Shown piece by piece: positions 47,928 to 57,185 of a stretch of 64,000 nucleotides of DNA (the stretch's first letter is position 1; each line of letters begins with the position of its first letter). The translations under genes and the position numbers were made by a program. The notes below the pieces were generated by a model that worked only from the letters and a program-made list of their open reading frames with translations, was not told the origin of the DNA and searched no databases. The DNA comes from Thermomonas alba (lineage in GTDB: Bacteria > Pseudomonadota > Gammaproteobacteria > Xanthomonadales > Xanthomonadaceae): contig NZ_JAJOZU010000006.1 of NCBI RefSeq assembly GCF_022419205.1, positions 1 to 64,000 of the forward strand, read 5' to 3'.

Positions 47928-49841
47928 TCACTCCTCGGCGCGATCGCGGCCGTTCTGTTTGGCGCGATACAGCGCAGCATCGGCGCGCGCCAGTAGGGTA
48001 TCGAGCGTATCTTCCGGGTGTGCCTGGGCAATGCCGATGCTGGTGGTGATGCGCAGCGCGGGATCGATCTCGGGCAGGCGGATGTCGCGGGTCGCCACCA
48101 GCAAGCGCCGCGCGATGGCCTGCGCCTGCTCAAGCGTGGCGCCGGCGCAGACCACCGCGAACTCTTCGCCGCCCAGCCGGCCGAGTGCGTCGCGATCGCG
48201 CAGCTGGTCCTGCCAGGCGCGGACCACGGTCTGCAATACCGCATCACCGGCGAGATGTCCGTAGCGGTCATTGACCTGCTTGAAGTGATCGAGGTCGAGG
48301 ATCAGCAGCGATAGCGGCCGTCCCTGCTTGCGCATCGCCTCCAGCGCGGCTTTGGCGTATTTCTCGATCGCGCGCCGGCTGCTGGCGCCGGTCAGCGGAT
48401 CGGTCATGGCCAGCGTGCGCATGCGTCGCGAGCGGCGCCACTGCAGCCAGGCCAGCCAGGCCAGCAGCACGGCCAGGATGCCGCCCAGGAGCAGGGCCAG
48501 CAGTTGCCAGTGGCGCTCGCGCTCCAGCGCCGCCAGCTGCTGCTGCTGGGCACGCGCCTCGGTCTGCAGGCGTCGGTTCTCGAAATCGCGGCGGCGGATT
48601 TCGTATTCGTACTGCAGCAGCCGGCCCTGTTCGAGGCGCATCTTGGACTGCAGCTCGGCCTGCAGGTGCGCGTAGTGCTTGTAGTCGTCCAGGGCCGCGC
48701 GCAGCTGACCGAGCGCCTCCTCGCTGGCTGCGCGCGCCTGATACAGCAGCGCCAGATAACGCAGGTTGCCGTCTTTCTCGATTGGCCCCAGCGCCCGCCG
48801 GAAATGCTCCAGCGCGGCGCGGTGCTCGCCTTTGCCGGCCAGGGCCTGGCCGGTGGTGAGCAGCAGCAGGCCATCGTTGCCATCCACCTTTTCGGCTTCG
48901 AATCCAGCGCTTGCTTGCGCTAGCGCCGTCAGCGCTGCCTCGAACTCGCCCTGCGCGATCAGCGCCGAGGCCAGGCCGAGGCGGGCGCTGGCGATGCTCA
49001 TGCGGTCCTTGCGCTGCTCGGCCACCGCCAGTGCGCGCGAGAAAGCGTCACGCGCCTTGGGCAAATCGCCAGATTCCTCGTACAGATAGCCGAGCTGGAT
49101 CAGGTCGGACAGCAGGCGATCCGGATCCTTGCCTTGCGCCTGCAGCCGCTGCACGGATTGGGTGAAATAGCGCTCGGCCTGCGCATAGTCCCCCATCCGC
49201 CGATAGGCGGTGGCGATCTTCATCTGCAGGAAATCGATCTCGTGGGGGATCCCGGCATCGCGGAACGCCGCACGCGCACGCTGGAAATCCATCAGGGCGC
49301 GGGCCTGCTCGCCGATATCGGACAGCAGGCTGCCGCGCAGCATCAGCGCCTCGCCCAGCAGCTGGCGCTCGGTGGAGTGCTCCAGCAGCGCGACCATGCG
49401 ATCGGCCACCGTAATCGCCTTGCGGGTGCCCTCCAGCTCCTGCACGAAGCCGACCTGGCAAAACAGGGCGCGGCCCTGCGAGCCGACATCGCCCGCCGCC
49501 AGCGCGCGCCGGAACGCGTCCTGACTATAGGTCAAGCCTTGCTGCGGGTCTTTCCAGCGCGGGCTGGTGCAGTACACCGAGCGAAACTGCACCTCGCGGG
49601 CGGCATCGCCGGGAGGCAGCAGCGTGCGCAGCTGCTCCAGCCAGCCGACGTAGACGTCCTCGGGCGCATCCATCGAGCCTGGCCCGACCACATTCTGAAA
49701 CACCGCGTCGAAGCGGGCGGCCTGGGTCGGTGGAGGCCTGGTATGTCCGTCTTCCAGCAGAGAGGCAAACACATCCCCTGCCGCGGGCAGCAGCAGTGCC
49801 AGCAGCAACGCCGTATGGGTCAGCCATCGGGCTGCGCGCAT
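47928..49841 (-). CDS. TPR-GGDEF membrane diguanylate cyclase
   Basis: A 637-residue protein with an N-terminal signal/anchor (TALLLALLLPAAGDVFA), a periplasmic stretch of tetratricopeptide-like repeats (about residues 90-380, for example YRRMGDYAQAERYFTQSVQRL), a coiled coil, one membrane helix (LLALLLGGILAVLLAWLAWL, ~450-469) and a cytosolic GGDEF domain. The active site is GGEEF and an RDRD inhibitory I-site stands exactly five residues before it, so it should make c-di-GMP under product inhibition. It is convergent with the P-II gene (4 bases apart). Confidence 0.92.
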   Translation of the reverse strand: MRAARWLTHTALLLALLLPAAGDVFASLLEDGHTRPPPTQAARFDAVFQNVVGPGSMDAPEDVYVGWLEQLRTLLPPGDAAREVQFRSVYCTSPRWKDPQQGLTYSQDAFRRALAAGDVGSQGRALFCQVGFVQELEGTRKAITVADRMVALLEHSTERQLLGEALMLRGSLLSDIGEQARALMDFQRARAAFRDAGIPHEIDFLQMKIATAYRRMGDYAQAERYFTQSVQRLQAQGKDPDRLLSDLIQLGYLYEESGDLPKARDAFSRALAVAEQRKDRMSIASARLGLASALIAQGEFEAALTALAQASAGFEAEKVDGNDGLLLLTTGQALAGKGEHRAALEHFRRALGPIEKDGNLRYLALLYQARAASEEALGQLRAALDDYKHYAHLQAELQSKMRLEQGRLLQYEYEIRRRDFENRRLQTEARAQQQQLAALERERHWQLLALLLGGILAVLLAWLAWLQWRRSRRMRTLAMTDPLTGASSRRAIEKYAKAALEAMRKQGRPLSLLILDLDHFKQVNDRYGHLAGDAVLQTVVRAWQDQLRDRDALGRLGGEEFAVVCAGATLEQAQAIARRLLVATRDIRLPEIDPALRITTSIGIAQAHPEDTLDTLLARADAALYRAKQNGRDRAEE

Positions 49842-49955
49842 CCCCTCTCCGTGCGGAATCGAAATGTCAACCTATGACATTTCGGTGACGGCGATTGTGC
49901 CGCAAATCGCAGTTTCGATCAGTTTCGCGCCCTGGGTTCCGCCAGCGGGATGTTT

Positions 49956-50810
49956 TCAGCTGTCCAATGCCTGCGCCACGAATGGCGGCAGGTCTTGGGC
50001 GCCTTTGTGCACGTCCGCGCTGTAGTAGCGGGTGGGGAACGCCTTGGCGCGCGCATCGGCTTCGCGGAAGCCGAAATCGGCATTTGCCGCCTTTTTCGCC
50101 ATGGTGCAGCTCCACCAGCCGGTGGGATAGCAGGGCTGCGGGAACGGCAGGGTCTGGAAGCTCGCAAAGCCGGCCTTGCGCATCTCGGCGCGCATCGCCT
50201 GGATGAGGTCGAGCAGCGCCAGCGGCGATTCGCTCTGCTGGATCAGGATGCCGTCGTCCTTCAGCGCGCGGTGGCAGCTTTCGAAGAAGGCCTTGTTGAA
50301 CAGCCCCTCCGCCGGGCCGACCGGGTCGGTGGAATCGACGATCACGATGTCCACGCTTCCCGGCGCGCAGTTGGCCATGTAGGCGATGCCATCGTCCCAC
50401 AGCAGCTCGGCGCGCGGATCACCGTTGGATTCGCACAGTTCGGGGAAGTATTTCTCCGCCATGCGCGTCACCTGCTCGTCGATGTCGCACTGCACGGCTT
50501 TCTCCACGCCCGGGTGGCGCAGCACCTCGCGCAACGTTCCGCAGTCGCCGCCGCCGATGATCACCACGCGCTTCGGATCCGGATGGGTGAACAGCGCCGG
50601 GTGCGCCATCATTTCGTGATAGAAAAAGTTGTCGCGCGTGGTCAGCATCATCGCGCCGTCGATCAGCATGAGGTTGCCCCAGTCGGTCGATTCATAGATC
50701 TCGATCTTCTGGAACGGCGACTGCACTTCGTCCAGCTTGCGGACGATGCGGAAGCCGATCGCAGAGCCGGTCTTGTCGAACTGTTCGTGCAGCCAGGTGG
50801 ACGGGGTCAT
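49956..50810 (-). CDS. speE: Spermidine synthase (polyamine aminopropyltransferase)
   Basis: A 284-residue enzyme moving the aminopropyl group from decarboxylated SAM to putrescine. The motifs GGGDCGTLREVLRH, VQCDIDEQV and DSTDPVGPAEGLF are typical, and the size is normal. The start MTPSTWLHEQFD fits the family. It is divergent from speA over 156 bases, so the two polyamine genes probably share a control region. Confidence 0.96.
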   Translation of the reverse strand: MTPSTWLHEQFDKTGSAIGFRIVRKLDEVQSPFQKIEIYESTDWGNLMLIDGAMMLTTRDNFFYHEMMAHPALFTHPDPKRVVIIGGGDCGTLREVLRHPGVEKAVQCDIDEQVTRMAEKYFPELCESNGDPRAELLWDDGIAYMANCAPGSVDIVIVDSTDPVGPAEGLFNKAFFESCHRALKDDGILIQQSESPLALLDLIQAMRAEMRKAGFASFQTLPFPQPCYPTGWWSCTMAKKAANADFGFREADARAKAFPTRYYSADVHKGAQDLPPFVAQALDS

Positions 50811-50966
50811 GGCGATGGCTCCTGGGATGGCAATCTGCCCGCATAGGCGGGCGTGGACGGTCGTTGGGATGATGGCCGGGCGCCCGTGGACGTGGAGCCC
50901 TGGCATGGGGCGCGCATTGTAGCGCCTGTAGAATGCGCATCCGTTCGCGCTGCCCGGAAGTCCCCC

Positions 50967-52853
50967 ATGACCGACTGGTCCTCCGACCTCGCCCGCAAGA
51001 CCTATTCGATCCCGCATTGGGCGGACGGCTATTTCGACGTCGATCCCAGTGGTCGCATCGTGGTGCGCCCGCGTGGGGGGCGGGGTCCGGTCATCGCGCT
51101 GCCGGAGGTGGTGGACGCCTCGCTGGCGCAGGGCGGCCATCTTCCGGTGCTGGTGCGCTTCCCCGACATTCTCGGGGATCGCCTCGCCAAACTGCAGGCG
51201 GCGTTCGCGCAGGCCCAGCAGGATTGGGACTACGCCGGCGGCTACACCGCGGTGTATCCGATCAAGGTCAACCAGCATGCCGGCGTGGCGGGCACTCTGG
51301 CCGCGCATCACGGCGAGGGCTTCGGGCTGGAGGCCGGCAGCAAGCCGGAGCTGATGGCGGTGCTGGCGCTGAGCAGGCCTGGCGGGTTGATCGTCTGCAA
51401 CGGCTACAAGGACCGCGAATACATCCGGCTGGCGCTGATCGGGCGCAAGCTGGGGCTGGAGACCTTCATCGTCATCGAGAAGCCTTCCGAGCTGAAGGTG
51501 GCGCTGGAGGAAGCGGCCGCGCTGGGCGTGCAGCCGGGCCTGGGCGTGCGCATGCGGCTGGCGTCGCTGGGCGCCGGCAAGTGGCAGAACAGCGGCGGCG
51601 ACAAGGCCAAGTTCGGGCTGGATCCGCGCCAGCTGCTGACCCTGTGGAAGGAGCTGCGCGATGCCGGCATGGGCGACTGCCTGCAGCTGCTGCATTTCCA
51701 CATGGGCAGCCAGATCAGCAACGTGCGCGACATTGCCGCCGGCATGCGCGAGGCCACCCGCTATTTCGTCGAGCTCTCGCGCCTGGGCGCGACCATCCGC
51801 TACGTGGATGTCGGCGGCGGCCTCGGCATCGACTACGAGGGCACCCGCTCACGCTCGTTCAACTCGGTCAACTACGGCATCCACCACTACGCCTCCAGCA
51901 TCGTGCAGCCGCTGGCGGAGGCCTGTCGCGCCGAGGGGCTTCCGCCACCGCGCATCATCACCGAATGCGGACGCGCGATGACCGCCCACCACGCGGTGCT
52001 GGTCGCCAACGTCAGCGAGGTGGAGCGCGCACCGGAAGGCCGCGTGCCGGAGCCGCATGCCGACGAGTCCAGCCCGGTGCGCCAGCTGCGCGAACTGCAT
52101 GCGGAGATGGCCCAGCGCCCGGCGGTCGAGGTCTTCCACGAGGCCAGCCAGGCGCACGCCGATGGGCTGAGCCTGTTTGCGCTGGGCCAGCTGGACCTGG
52201 TCCAGCGCGCGCGCATCGACGATCTGTTCTACGCCATCGCGCACGCGGTGAAGGCGCGCCTGAGCTATGACGAGAAGAGCCACCGCGACCTGCTGGACGA
52301 GCTCAACGAACGGCTGGTGGACAAGTACTTCGTCAACTTCAGCGTGTTCGAGTCGATGCCCGACGTGTGGGCGATCGACCAGGTGTTCCCGATCGTGCCG
52401 ATCGAGCGCCTCAACGAAGCGCCGACCCGGCGCGGGGTGATCTGCGACCTCACCTGCGATTCCGATGGCAAGATCGACACCTACGTGGAGAACGAGGACC
52501 TCGATTCCTCACTGCCGCTGCACGAGCTGCGCAAGGGCGAGAGCTACCGGCTGGGGTTCTTCCTGGTTGGCGCCTACCAGGAAATCCTGGGCGATATCCA
52601 TAACCTGTTCGGCGACACTGATGCCATCGAGGTGCGCTGCGAGGGCGATGGGTTTGCGATCACGCGGCAGCGCCGCGGCGATACCACCGACGTGATGCTG
52701 GACTACGTGGGCTACAAGCTCGCCGACCTGCGCCGCGAATACGCCGCGAAGGTGGACGCGGCGAACCTGCCAGCGGCCGAGAGCGAAGCGCTGAAGGCGG
52801 CGCTGGAAGCCGGTCTGACTGCCTACACCTACCTCGACGACACGCCGCAGTGA
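50967..52853 (+). CDS. speA: Biosynthetic arginine decarboxylase
   Basis: A 628-residue fold-III PLP enzyme making agmatine from arginine, the first step to putrescine. The PLP-binding AVYPIKVNQH, the GLEAGSKPEL block, LHFHMGSQISN, the VGGGLGIDYEGT loop and a C-terminal ITCDSDGK-like motif (DLTCDSDGKID) match SpeA. With speE it supplies spermidine. The gene ends 24 bases before MITE copy B. Confidence 0.96.
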   Translation: MTDWSSDLARKTYSIPHWADGYFDVDPSGRIVVRPRGGRGPVIALPEVVDASLAQGGHLPVLVRFPDILGDRLAKLQAAFAQAQQDWDYAGGYTAVYPIKVNQHAGVAGTLAAHHGEGFGLEAGSKPELMAVLALSRPGGLIVCNGYKDREYIRLALIGRKLGLETFIVIEKPSELKVALEEAAALGVQPGLGVRMRLASLGAGKWQNSGGDKAKFGLDPRQLLTLWKELRDAGMGDCLQLLHFHMGSQISNVRDIAAGMREATRYFVELSRLGATIRYVDVGGGLGIDYEGTRSRSFNSVNYGIHHYASSIVQPLAEACRAEGLPPPRIITECGRAMTAHHAVLVANVSEVERAPEGRVPEPHADESSPVRQLRELHAEMAQRPAVEVFHEASQAHADGLSLFALGQLDLVQRARIDDLFYAIAHAVKARLSYDEKSHRDLLDELNERLVDKYFVNFSVFESMPDVWAIDQVFPIVPIERLNEAPTRRGVICDLTCDSDGKIDTYVENEDLDSSLPLHELRKGESYRLGFFLVGAYQEILGDIHNLFGDTDAIEVRCEGDGFAITRQRRGDTTDVMLDYVGYKLADLRREYAAKVDAANLPAAESEALKAALEAGLTAYTYLDDTPQ

Positions 52854-52876
52854 GCGCCGCCGCGGCGGCTGAGCCC

Positions 52877-53035
52877 CCGGGGAAGGTCTGGGCAACGCCA
52901 TCCGGGCGTTGTCAGCCGCGCCGGGTCCGGTGCAGGCCCGGACTCGGCGCCCACGCATCAATCACTTGTGCGATTGATGCGTGGCCGGCCCTCCATGGCC
53001 GGCAGGAACCTCTGATTTGATCAGAGGTTCCCTAG
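52877..53035 (-). mobile_element. MITE-like palindromic element, copy B
   Basis: A 159-base element, the reverse complement of 45353-45512 with the same order of hairpins and few substitutions. The end near 53035 keeps CTAGGGAACCTCTGATCAA; the other end reads CCGGGGAAGGTCTGGGCAAC, so the CTAG there has been lost. The CTAG at 53032-53035 supplies the stop codon of the SDR gene. The loops differ more than the stems, with paired changes in places. Confidence 0.8.
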
Positions 53036-53793
53036 GGCGAGCGGTGGACCTGGAAGCCGGCGAACGATTGCGAGGTCGGCATCAGTTCGAGCCGGTTGAC
53101 GTTGAGGTGCGGCGGCAGGCTGGCGACCCAGAAGATCGCCTCGGCGATGTCCTCGGCGGTCATTGGGTGGGCGCCGGCGTAGAGCTTGTCCGAGGCGGCC
53201 TGGTCGCCGTGGGTGCGGACCACGGTGAACTCGGTTTCGGCCATGCCCGGTTCGATGCTGGTGACGCGCACGCCGGTGCCGTGCAGGTCGCAGCGCAGGC
53301 CCAGCGAGAACTGGCTGACGAAGGCCTTGGTGCCGCCGTACACGTTGCCGCCGGTATAGGGGTAGGTGCCTGCCACCGAGCTGATGTTGATGATCGCGCC
53401 CTCGCGCGCGATGAGCGTGGGCAGCAGCGCGTGGGTCAACGTCACCAGCGCGGTGACGTTGGTGTCGATCATGGTGTTCCAGTCGGACAGCAGGGCCTCC
53501 TGCGCGGGCTTGGTGCCAAGCGCCAGGCCGGCGTTGTTCACCAGCAGGTCGATCCCGCGGAAGCGCTCCGGCAGCGCGTCCAGCGCGGCGCACATCGCGG
53601 CTTCGTCGCGGATGTCGAAGCAGGCCGGATGCAGGGCCTCGCCCAACTCCGCGCGCAGGGCATCCAGACGATCGGCGCGGCGGCCGGTGGCGATCACCTG
53701 CCAGCCGGCGGCGACGAACCGGCGCGCGCTGGCGCGGCCGAAACCCGCGGTGGCGCCGGTGATCAGGGCAGTGCGAGCAGTTGGCATGTGCAT
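53032..53793 (-). CDS. ydfG: NADP-dependent short-chain dehydrogenase (YdfG-like 3-hydroxy acid dehydrogenase)
   Basis: A 253-residue SDR. The cofactor motif TGATAGFGRASA is at about residues 12-23, NNAG is present, Ser and YxxxK are in ISSVAG...YGGTKAF, and the C-terminal VNRLELMPTSQSFAGFQVHR closely follows E. coli YdfG, which oxidises L-allo-threonine and 3-hydroxy acids. Two Met codons open the gene (MHMPTAR). The TAG stop is part of the CTAG at the edge of MITE copy B, yet the protein is of normal length. Confidence 0.88.
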   Translation of the reverse strand: MHMPTARTALITGATAGFGRASARRFVAAGWQVIATGRRADRLDALRAELGEALHPACFDIRDEAAMCAALDALPERFRGIDLLVNNAGLALGTKPAQEALLSDWNTMIDTNVTALVTLTHALLPTLIAREGAIINISSVAGTYPYTGGNVYGGTKAFVSQFSLGLRCDLHGTGVRVTSIEPGMAETEFTVVRTHGDQAASDKLYAGAHPMTAEDIAEAIFWVASLPPHLNVNRLELMPTSQSFAGFQVHRSP

Positions 53794-53817
53794 GCGCGGA
53801 GAGATGTGGCGGGAGTG

Positions 53818-54579
53818 TCAGTGCAGCTTGACCGCGATCGCGGACAGGCCGCCGTCGGCGAGCTTGGCCTTGGCGTCGCTGAGTTCGGCGGTGCTGCCAT
53901 ACGGGCCCAGGCGAACCCGGTAAACGGTCTTGTCGCCGATCTGCGCCGACTCCACCCGCGCGTTCAGGCCGAGCAGGGCGATTCTGGCCTTCAGCGCCTC
54001 GGCATCTCCGGAGGCGGCGAACGCGCCGGCCTGCAGGAGATAGCGCGCGCCGTCGGCGGTCGGCTCCACCGCCGACGGCGGGGGCGCAGACGCCTTGGCC
54101 GGGGAGGGTTCAGGAGATGGCGCGGGGCTGGCGGGCGCATCGCCGAGCGGCGGCGGCAGCACGGTGGCGTCGGCGGGCTTGGTTTCGGCGTCGCCCTGCT
54201 GGCGCGCGCGCGCGGCGGCTTCGGCTTCGGCCTTGGCGCTGGCGGCCAGTTCGGCGTCGCTCATGGCCACCTCGTGGCCCGGCAGCAGGGTGTAGAAGTC
54301 GTACCGGGTTGGCTTGGGCGCGCCGGGGGTGGGCGCAGAGGCATCGGTCGGGGCGGCGTCCGGCGCGATGGCTTCGCCTTCGCCGTTGACCGCAGCCGGC
54401 AGCGCGTTCGGGTTCGGGCGCGGACGGAAGAAGCCGTCGCCGCCGTTGGACTTCAGGTAGCGCGGAACCAGCAGGACCGCGAGCAGGGTCAGCGCCACCC
54501 CGATCAGCAGCCAGGCCCAGCCGGGCAGCCCGTCGCCGCCGCTGCGGCGCGCCTGGGATTTGCCACGCCGTGCCGCCAT
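53818..54579 (-). CDS. SPOR-domain membrane protein
   Basis: A 253-residue protein: a basic N-terminus ([14 protein letters not shown]), one membrane helix (GWAWLLIGVALTLLAVLLV), a long periplasmic linker rich in Ala, Pro and Glu, and a C-terminal SPOR domain (~178-253, YLLQAGAFAASGDAEALKARI ... VRLGPYG). SPOR domains bind denuded glycan at the septum; this resembles FtsN. Its ATG overlaps the argS stop (TGATG), a gene order seen for ftsN-like genes in many proteobacteria. Confidence 0.88.
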   Translation of the reverse strand: MAARRGKSQARRSGGDGLPGWAWLLIGVALTLLAVLLVPRYLKSNGGDGFFRPRPNPNALPAAVNGEGEAIAPDAAPTDASAPTPGAPKPTRYDFYTLLPGHEVAMSDAELAASAKAEAEAAARARQQGDAETKPADATVLPPPLGDAPASPAPSPEPSPAKASAPPPSAVEPTADGARYLLQAGAFAASGDAEALKARIALLGLNARVESAQIGDKTVYRVRLGPYGSTAELSDAKAKLADGGLSAIAVKLH

Positions 54580-56267
54580 CACATGCGCTCCGGGGCGGAT
54601 ACGCCCAGCAGGTCGAGGCCGTTGGCCAGCACCTGGCGGGTCGCCAGCGCCAGCGCCAGGCGGGCGTCGCGCAGATCGGCATCCTCCACCAGCACGGGAC
54701 TGGCGTGGTACCAGGCGTGGAAGGCCTGCGCCAGCTCGCGCAGGTATTGCGCGATCAGATGCGGTTCCAGCGTCGCGCCGGCGGTCTCGACGACTTCCGG
54801 GAAGCGCGACAGCTCGCGCAGCAACTCCTGCGCCGGCGCATCGTCCAGACGGTCGAGCGCGGCCTGCCCGCGCGCGGGATCGTGCGCGTGGCCCTTGTCC
54901 TCGGCCTGGCGCAGCAGGCTGCAGATGCGGGCATGTGCGTACTGCACGTAGTAGACCGGGTTGTCGTTGGACTGCGAACGCGCGAGATCGATGTCGAACA
55001 CCAGCTGCGAATCCGGCTTGCGCGCGATCAGGAACCAGCGGGTGGCATCGCGGCCCACTTCGTCGATCAGGTCGCGCAGGGTCAGGTAGCTGCCGGCGCG
55101 CTTGGACAGCTTTACCTCCTCGCCGCCGCGCATGACCGTCACCATCTGATGCAGCACGTAATCCGGGTAGCCGGCAGGGATGCCGCAGTCCAGCGCCTGC
55201 AGCCCGGCGCGCACGCGCGCCAGCGAGCCGTGGTGGTCGGCGCCGAGCTCGGTGATTGCGCGCTCGTAGCCACGCTGCCACTTGGACAGGTGGTAGGCCA
55301 CGTCCGGCACGAAATAGGTGTAAGTGCCATCGGACTTGCGCATCACCCGGTCCTTGTCGTCGCCGAAGGCGGTGGTGCGCAGCCACAGCGCGCCGCCGTC
55401 CTCATAGGTGTAGCCGTTCGCGATCAGGCGCTGCACGGTCTCTTCCACCTTGCCGTCGGCATACAGCGAGGATTCCAGGAAATACACGTCGAAACTGACG
55501 CCGAACGCTGCCAGATCCGCATTTTGCTCGCGCCGCAGGTAGGCCACCGCGAAGCGGCGGATGGCGTCGAGGTCGTCGGCGTCGTCCTTGCCGGCGACCA
55601 CGTGGCCCTCCACGTCCACGCGTTCTCCGCGCAGGTAGGCGGCGGCGACATCCGCGATGTAGTCGCCGTTGTAGGCATCGGCCGGCCAGCCGGGATCACC
55701 GGGCGCAAGCCCCTTGGCGCGCGCCTGCACCGAGCGCGCCAGATTCTCGATCTGCACGCCGGCGTCGTTGTAGTAGAACTCGCGCTTCACGTTCCAGCCA
55801 TTGGCGGCCAGCACCCGCGCGATGCAGTCGCCGATCGCGCCGGCGCGGCCGTGGCCGACGTGCAGCGGGCCGGTGGGGTTGGCCGAGACGTATTCGACCC
55901 CGACCGTGCGCCCGCCGCCGCTGGTGTTGTGGCCGAAGCGCATGCCGGCGGCGTGGATGGCACGCACCTGCTGCTGCCACGCGCCAGGGGTCAGGTGAAA
56001 GTTGATGAAGCCAGGTCCGGCGATCTCGACTTTGGCGATGGCGTCCGAGGGCGGCAGCGCCGCGACCAGCTGCTGCGCCAGCGCGCGCGGATTGGTCTTG
56101 GCCGCCTTGGCCAGCAGCATCGCGACGTTGGTGGAGAAATCGCCGTGCGCGCGCTCCTTCGGACGTTCGATCACGAAGTCGGGGGCAGCGAGGTCGGTCG
56201 GCAGGCTGCCGGCGGAACGCAGGGCGGTCAGGCCCTGGTCGATCAGGGCGCGGAGCTGGGCTTTCAC
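54579..56267 (-). CDS. argS: Arginyl-tRNA synthetase
   Basis: A 562-residue class I synthetase. The Arg-tRNA N-domain (about 1-90), HIGH-like motif [15 protein letters not shown], the KMSKS-equivalent [12 protein letters not shown] and the DALR anticodon-binding C-terminus ([21 protein letters not shown]) ending VSAPERM are complete. The start [10 protein letters not shown] fits the family. It is followed by the SPOR gene and is divergent from the 2OG dioxygenase. Confidence 0.97.
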   Translation of the reverse strand: MKAQLRALIDQGLTALRSAGSLPTDLAAPDFVIERPKERAHGDFSTNVAMLLAKAAKTNPRALAQQLVAALPPSDAIAKVEIAGPGFINFHLTPGAWQQQVRAIHAAGMRFGHNTSGGGRTVGVEYVSANPTGPLHVGHGRAGAIGDCIARVLAANGWNVKREFYYNDAGVQIENLARSVQARAKGLAPGDPGWPADAYNGDYIADVAAAYLRGERVDVEGHVVAGKDDADDLDAIRRFAVAYLRREQNADLAAFGVSFDVYFLESSLYADGKVEETVQRLIANGYTYEDGGALWLRTTAFGDDKDRVMRKSDGTYTYFVPDVAYHLSKWQRGYERAITELGADHHGSLARVRAGLQALDCGIPAGYPDYVLHQMVTVMRGGEEVKLSKRAGSYLTLRDLIDEVGRDATRWFLIARKPDSQLVFDIDLARSQSNDNPVYYVQYAHARICSLLRQAEDKGHAHDPARGQAALDRLDDAPAQELLRELSRFPEVVETAGATLEPHLIAQYLRELAQAFHAWYHASPVLVEDADLRDARLALALATRQVLANGLDLLGVSAPERM

Positions 56268-56392
56268 AGGGCTGGGGGGTTGCCAATACGAGGCCGTGCA
56301 TTGTACGTCGCAATCCGGTTGGGTCGAAGCAGGCCGCGGGGCAGCGGTGGGTGCGAGAATGGGTGCCTTACGTTTGCCGGATCTTCAACTCA

Positions 56393-57178
56393 ATGTCGGC
56401 CGTCACCAGTTTTCCGCCGCCCCGGATCGCGCTGCCGGCGCTCGATCAGGCCTTGCGCGAGCGCGGCTATGCCGTGCTGGGCGCGGACGACGTGGCGGCG
56501 CTGGCGGGCGTGCCGCTGGCCGCGTTGCAGGCGCTGGCCCCCGGCTGGGACGACCTGCCGGCGGACGAGTACCTCAAGGATGGTGGCCGCTATCGCTACC
56601 GCCGGCACGGCTCGTTCGTGGTCGAGGCCGGGCAGTTGCGCCCAGTCCCGCATCGCGCGCACTGGCAGCCGCGCGAGTACAACGCCCTGCATGGCGGCAT
56701 GCGCCGCTGGTTCGCGCCGCTGGACCCGGCCACCGTGGCCGCCCCGGGCTTCGCGCCGCTGGTGCTGGGGCTGGCCGCCGTCTGCAGCCGCCAGCGCCCG
56801 GCGGTGCCATGCTGGTATGTCGAGGCGCACCAGTTCCGGATCGACACCTGCGGCGGCATCGGTCGCCCCACTCCGGAAGGCGCGCATCGCGACGGGGTGG
56901 ATTTCGTCGCGGTGCTGCTGGTGGCGCGGCAGGCGATCAAAGGCGGCGAGACGCGGGTATTCGCCGCCGACGGACCAGACGGCCAGCGCTTCACCCTGGC
57001 CGAGCCGTGGTCGCTGCTGCTGCTGGACGATGCGCGGGTGATTCATGAGACGACTCCCATCCAGCCCGCGATCGAAGGCCGGGACGGCCACCGCGACACC
57101 CTGGTGCTGACCTTCCGCAGTGCCGGCTTTCTGGGCGACGACGATTACAATTGCAACCAATCCCACCCGGCAGCATGA
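56393..57178 (+). CDS. 2OG-Fe(II) dioxygenase family protein (PF10014-like)
   Basis: A 261-residue protein resembling the 2OG-Fe_Oxy_2 family, which includes L-isoleucine 4-dioxygenase. Metal ligands are suggested in PTPEGAHRDGVDF (HxD) and DDARVIHETTPI (distal His), with RDTLVLTFR for 2-oxoglutarate. The start MSAVTSFPPP was chosen as the nearest ATG to the domain; an in-frame ATG at 56351 is possible. It lies 7 bases ahead of fahA and so may be cotranscribed with the tyrosine-degradation genes. A free-amino-acid hydroxylase is a guess. Confidence 0.82.
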   Translation: MSAVTSFPPPRIALPALDQALRERGYAVLGADDVAALAGVPLAALQALAPGWDDLPADEYLKDGGRYRYRRHGSFVVEAGQLRPVPHRAHWQPREYNALHGGMRRWFAPLDPATVAAPGFAPLVLGLAAVCSRQRPAVPCWYVEAHQFRIDTCGGIGRPTPEGAHRDGVDFVAVLLVARQAIKGGETRVFAADGPDGQRFTLAEPWSLLLLDDARVIHETTPIQPAIEGRDGHRDTLVLTFRSAGFLGDDDYNCNQSHPAA

Positions 57179-57185
57179 GGTCGCA

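Noticed and set aside
53032-53793. SDR gene truncated by the MITE insertion
   Set aside because: The C-terminus through VHRSP matches the usual end of YdfG, so the gene is not shortened.
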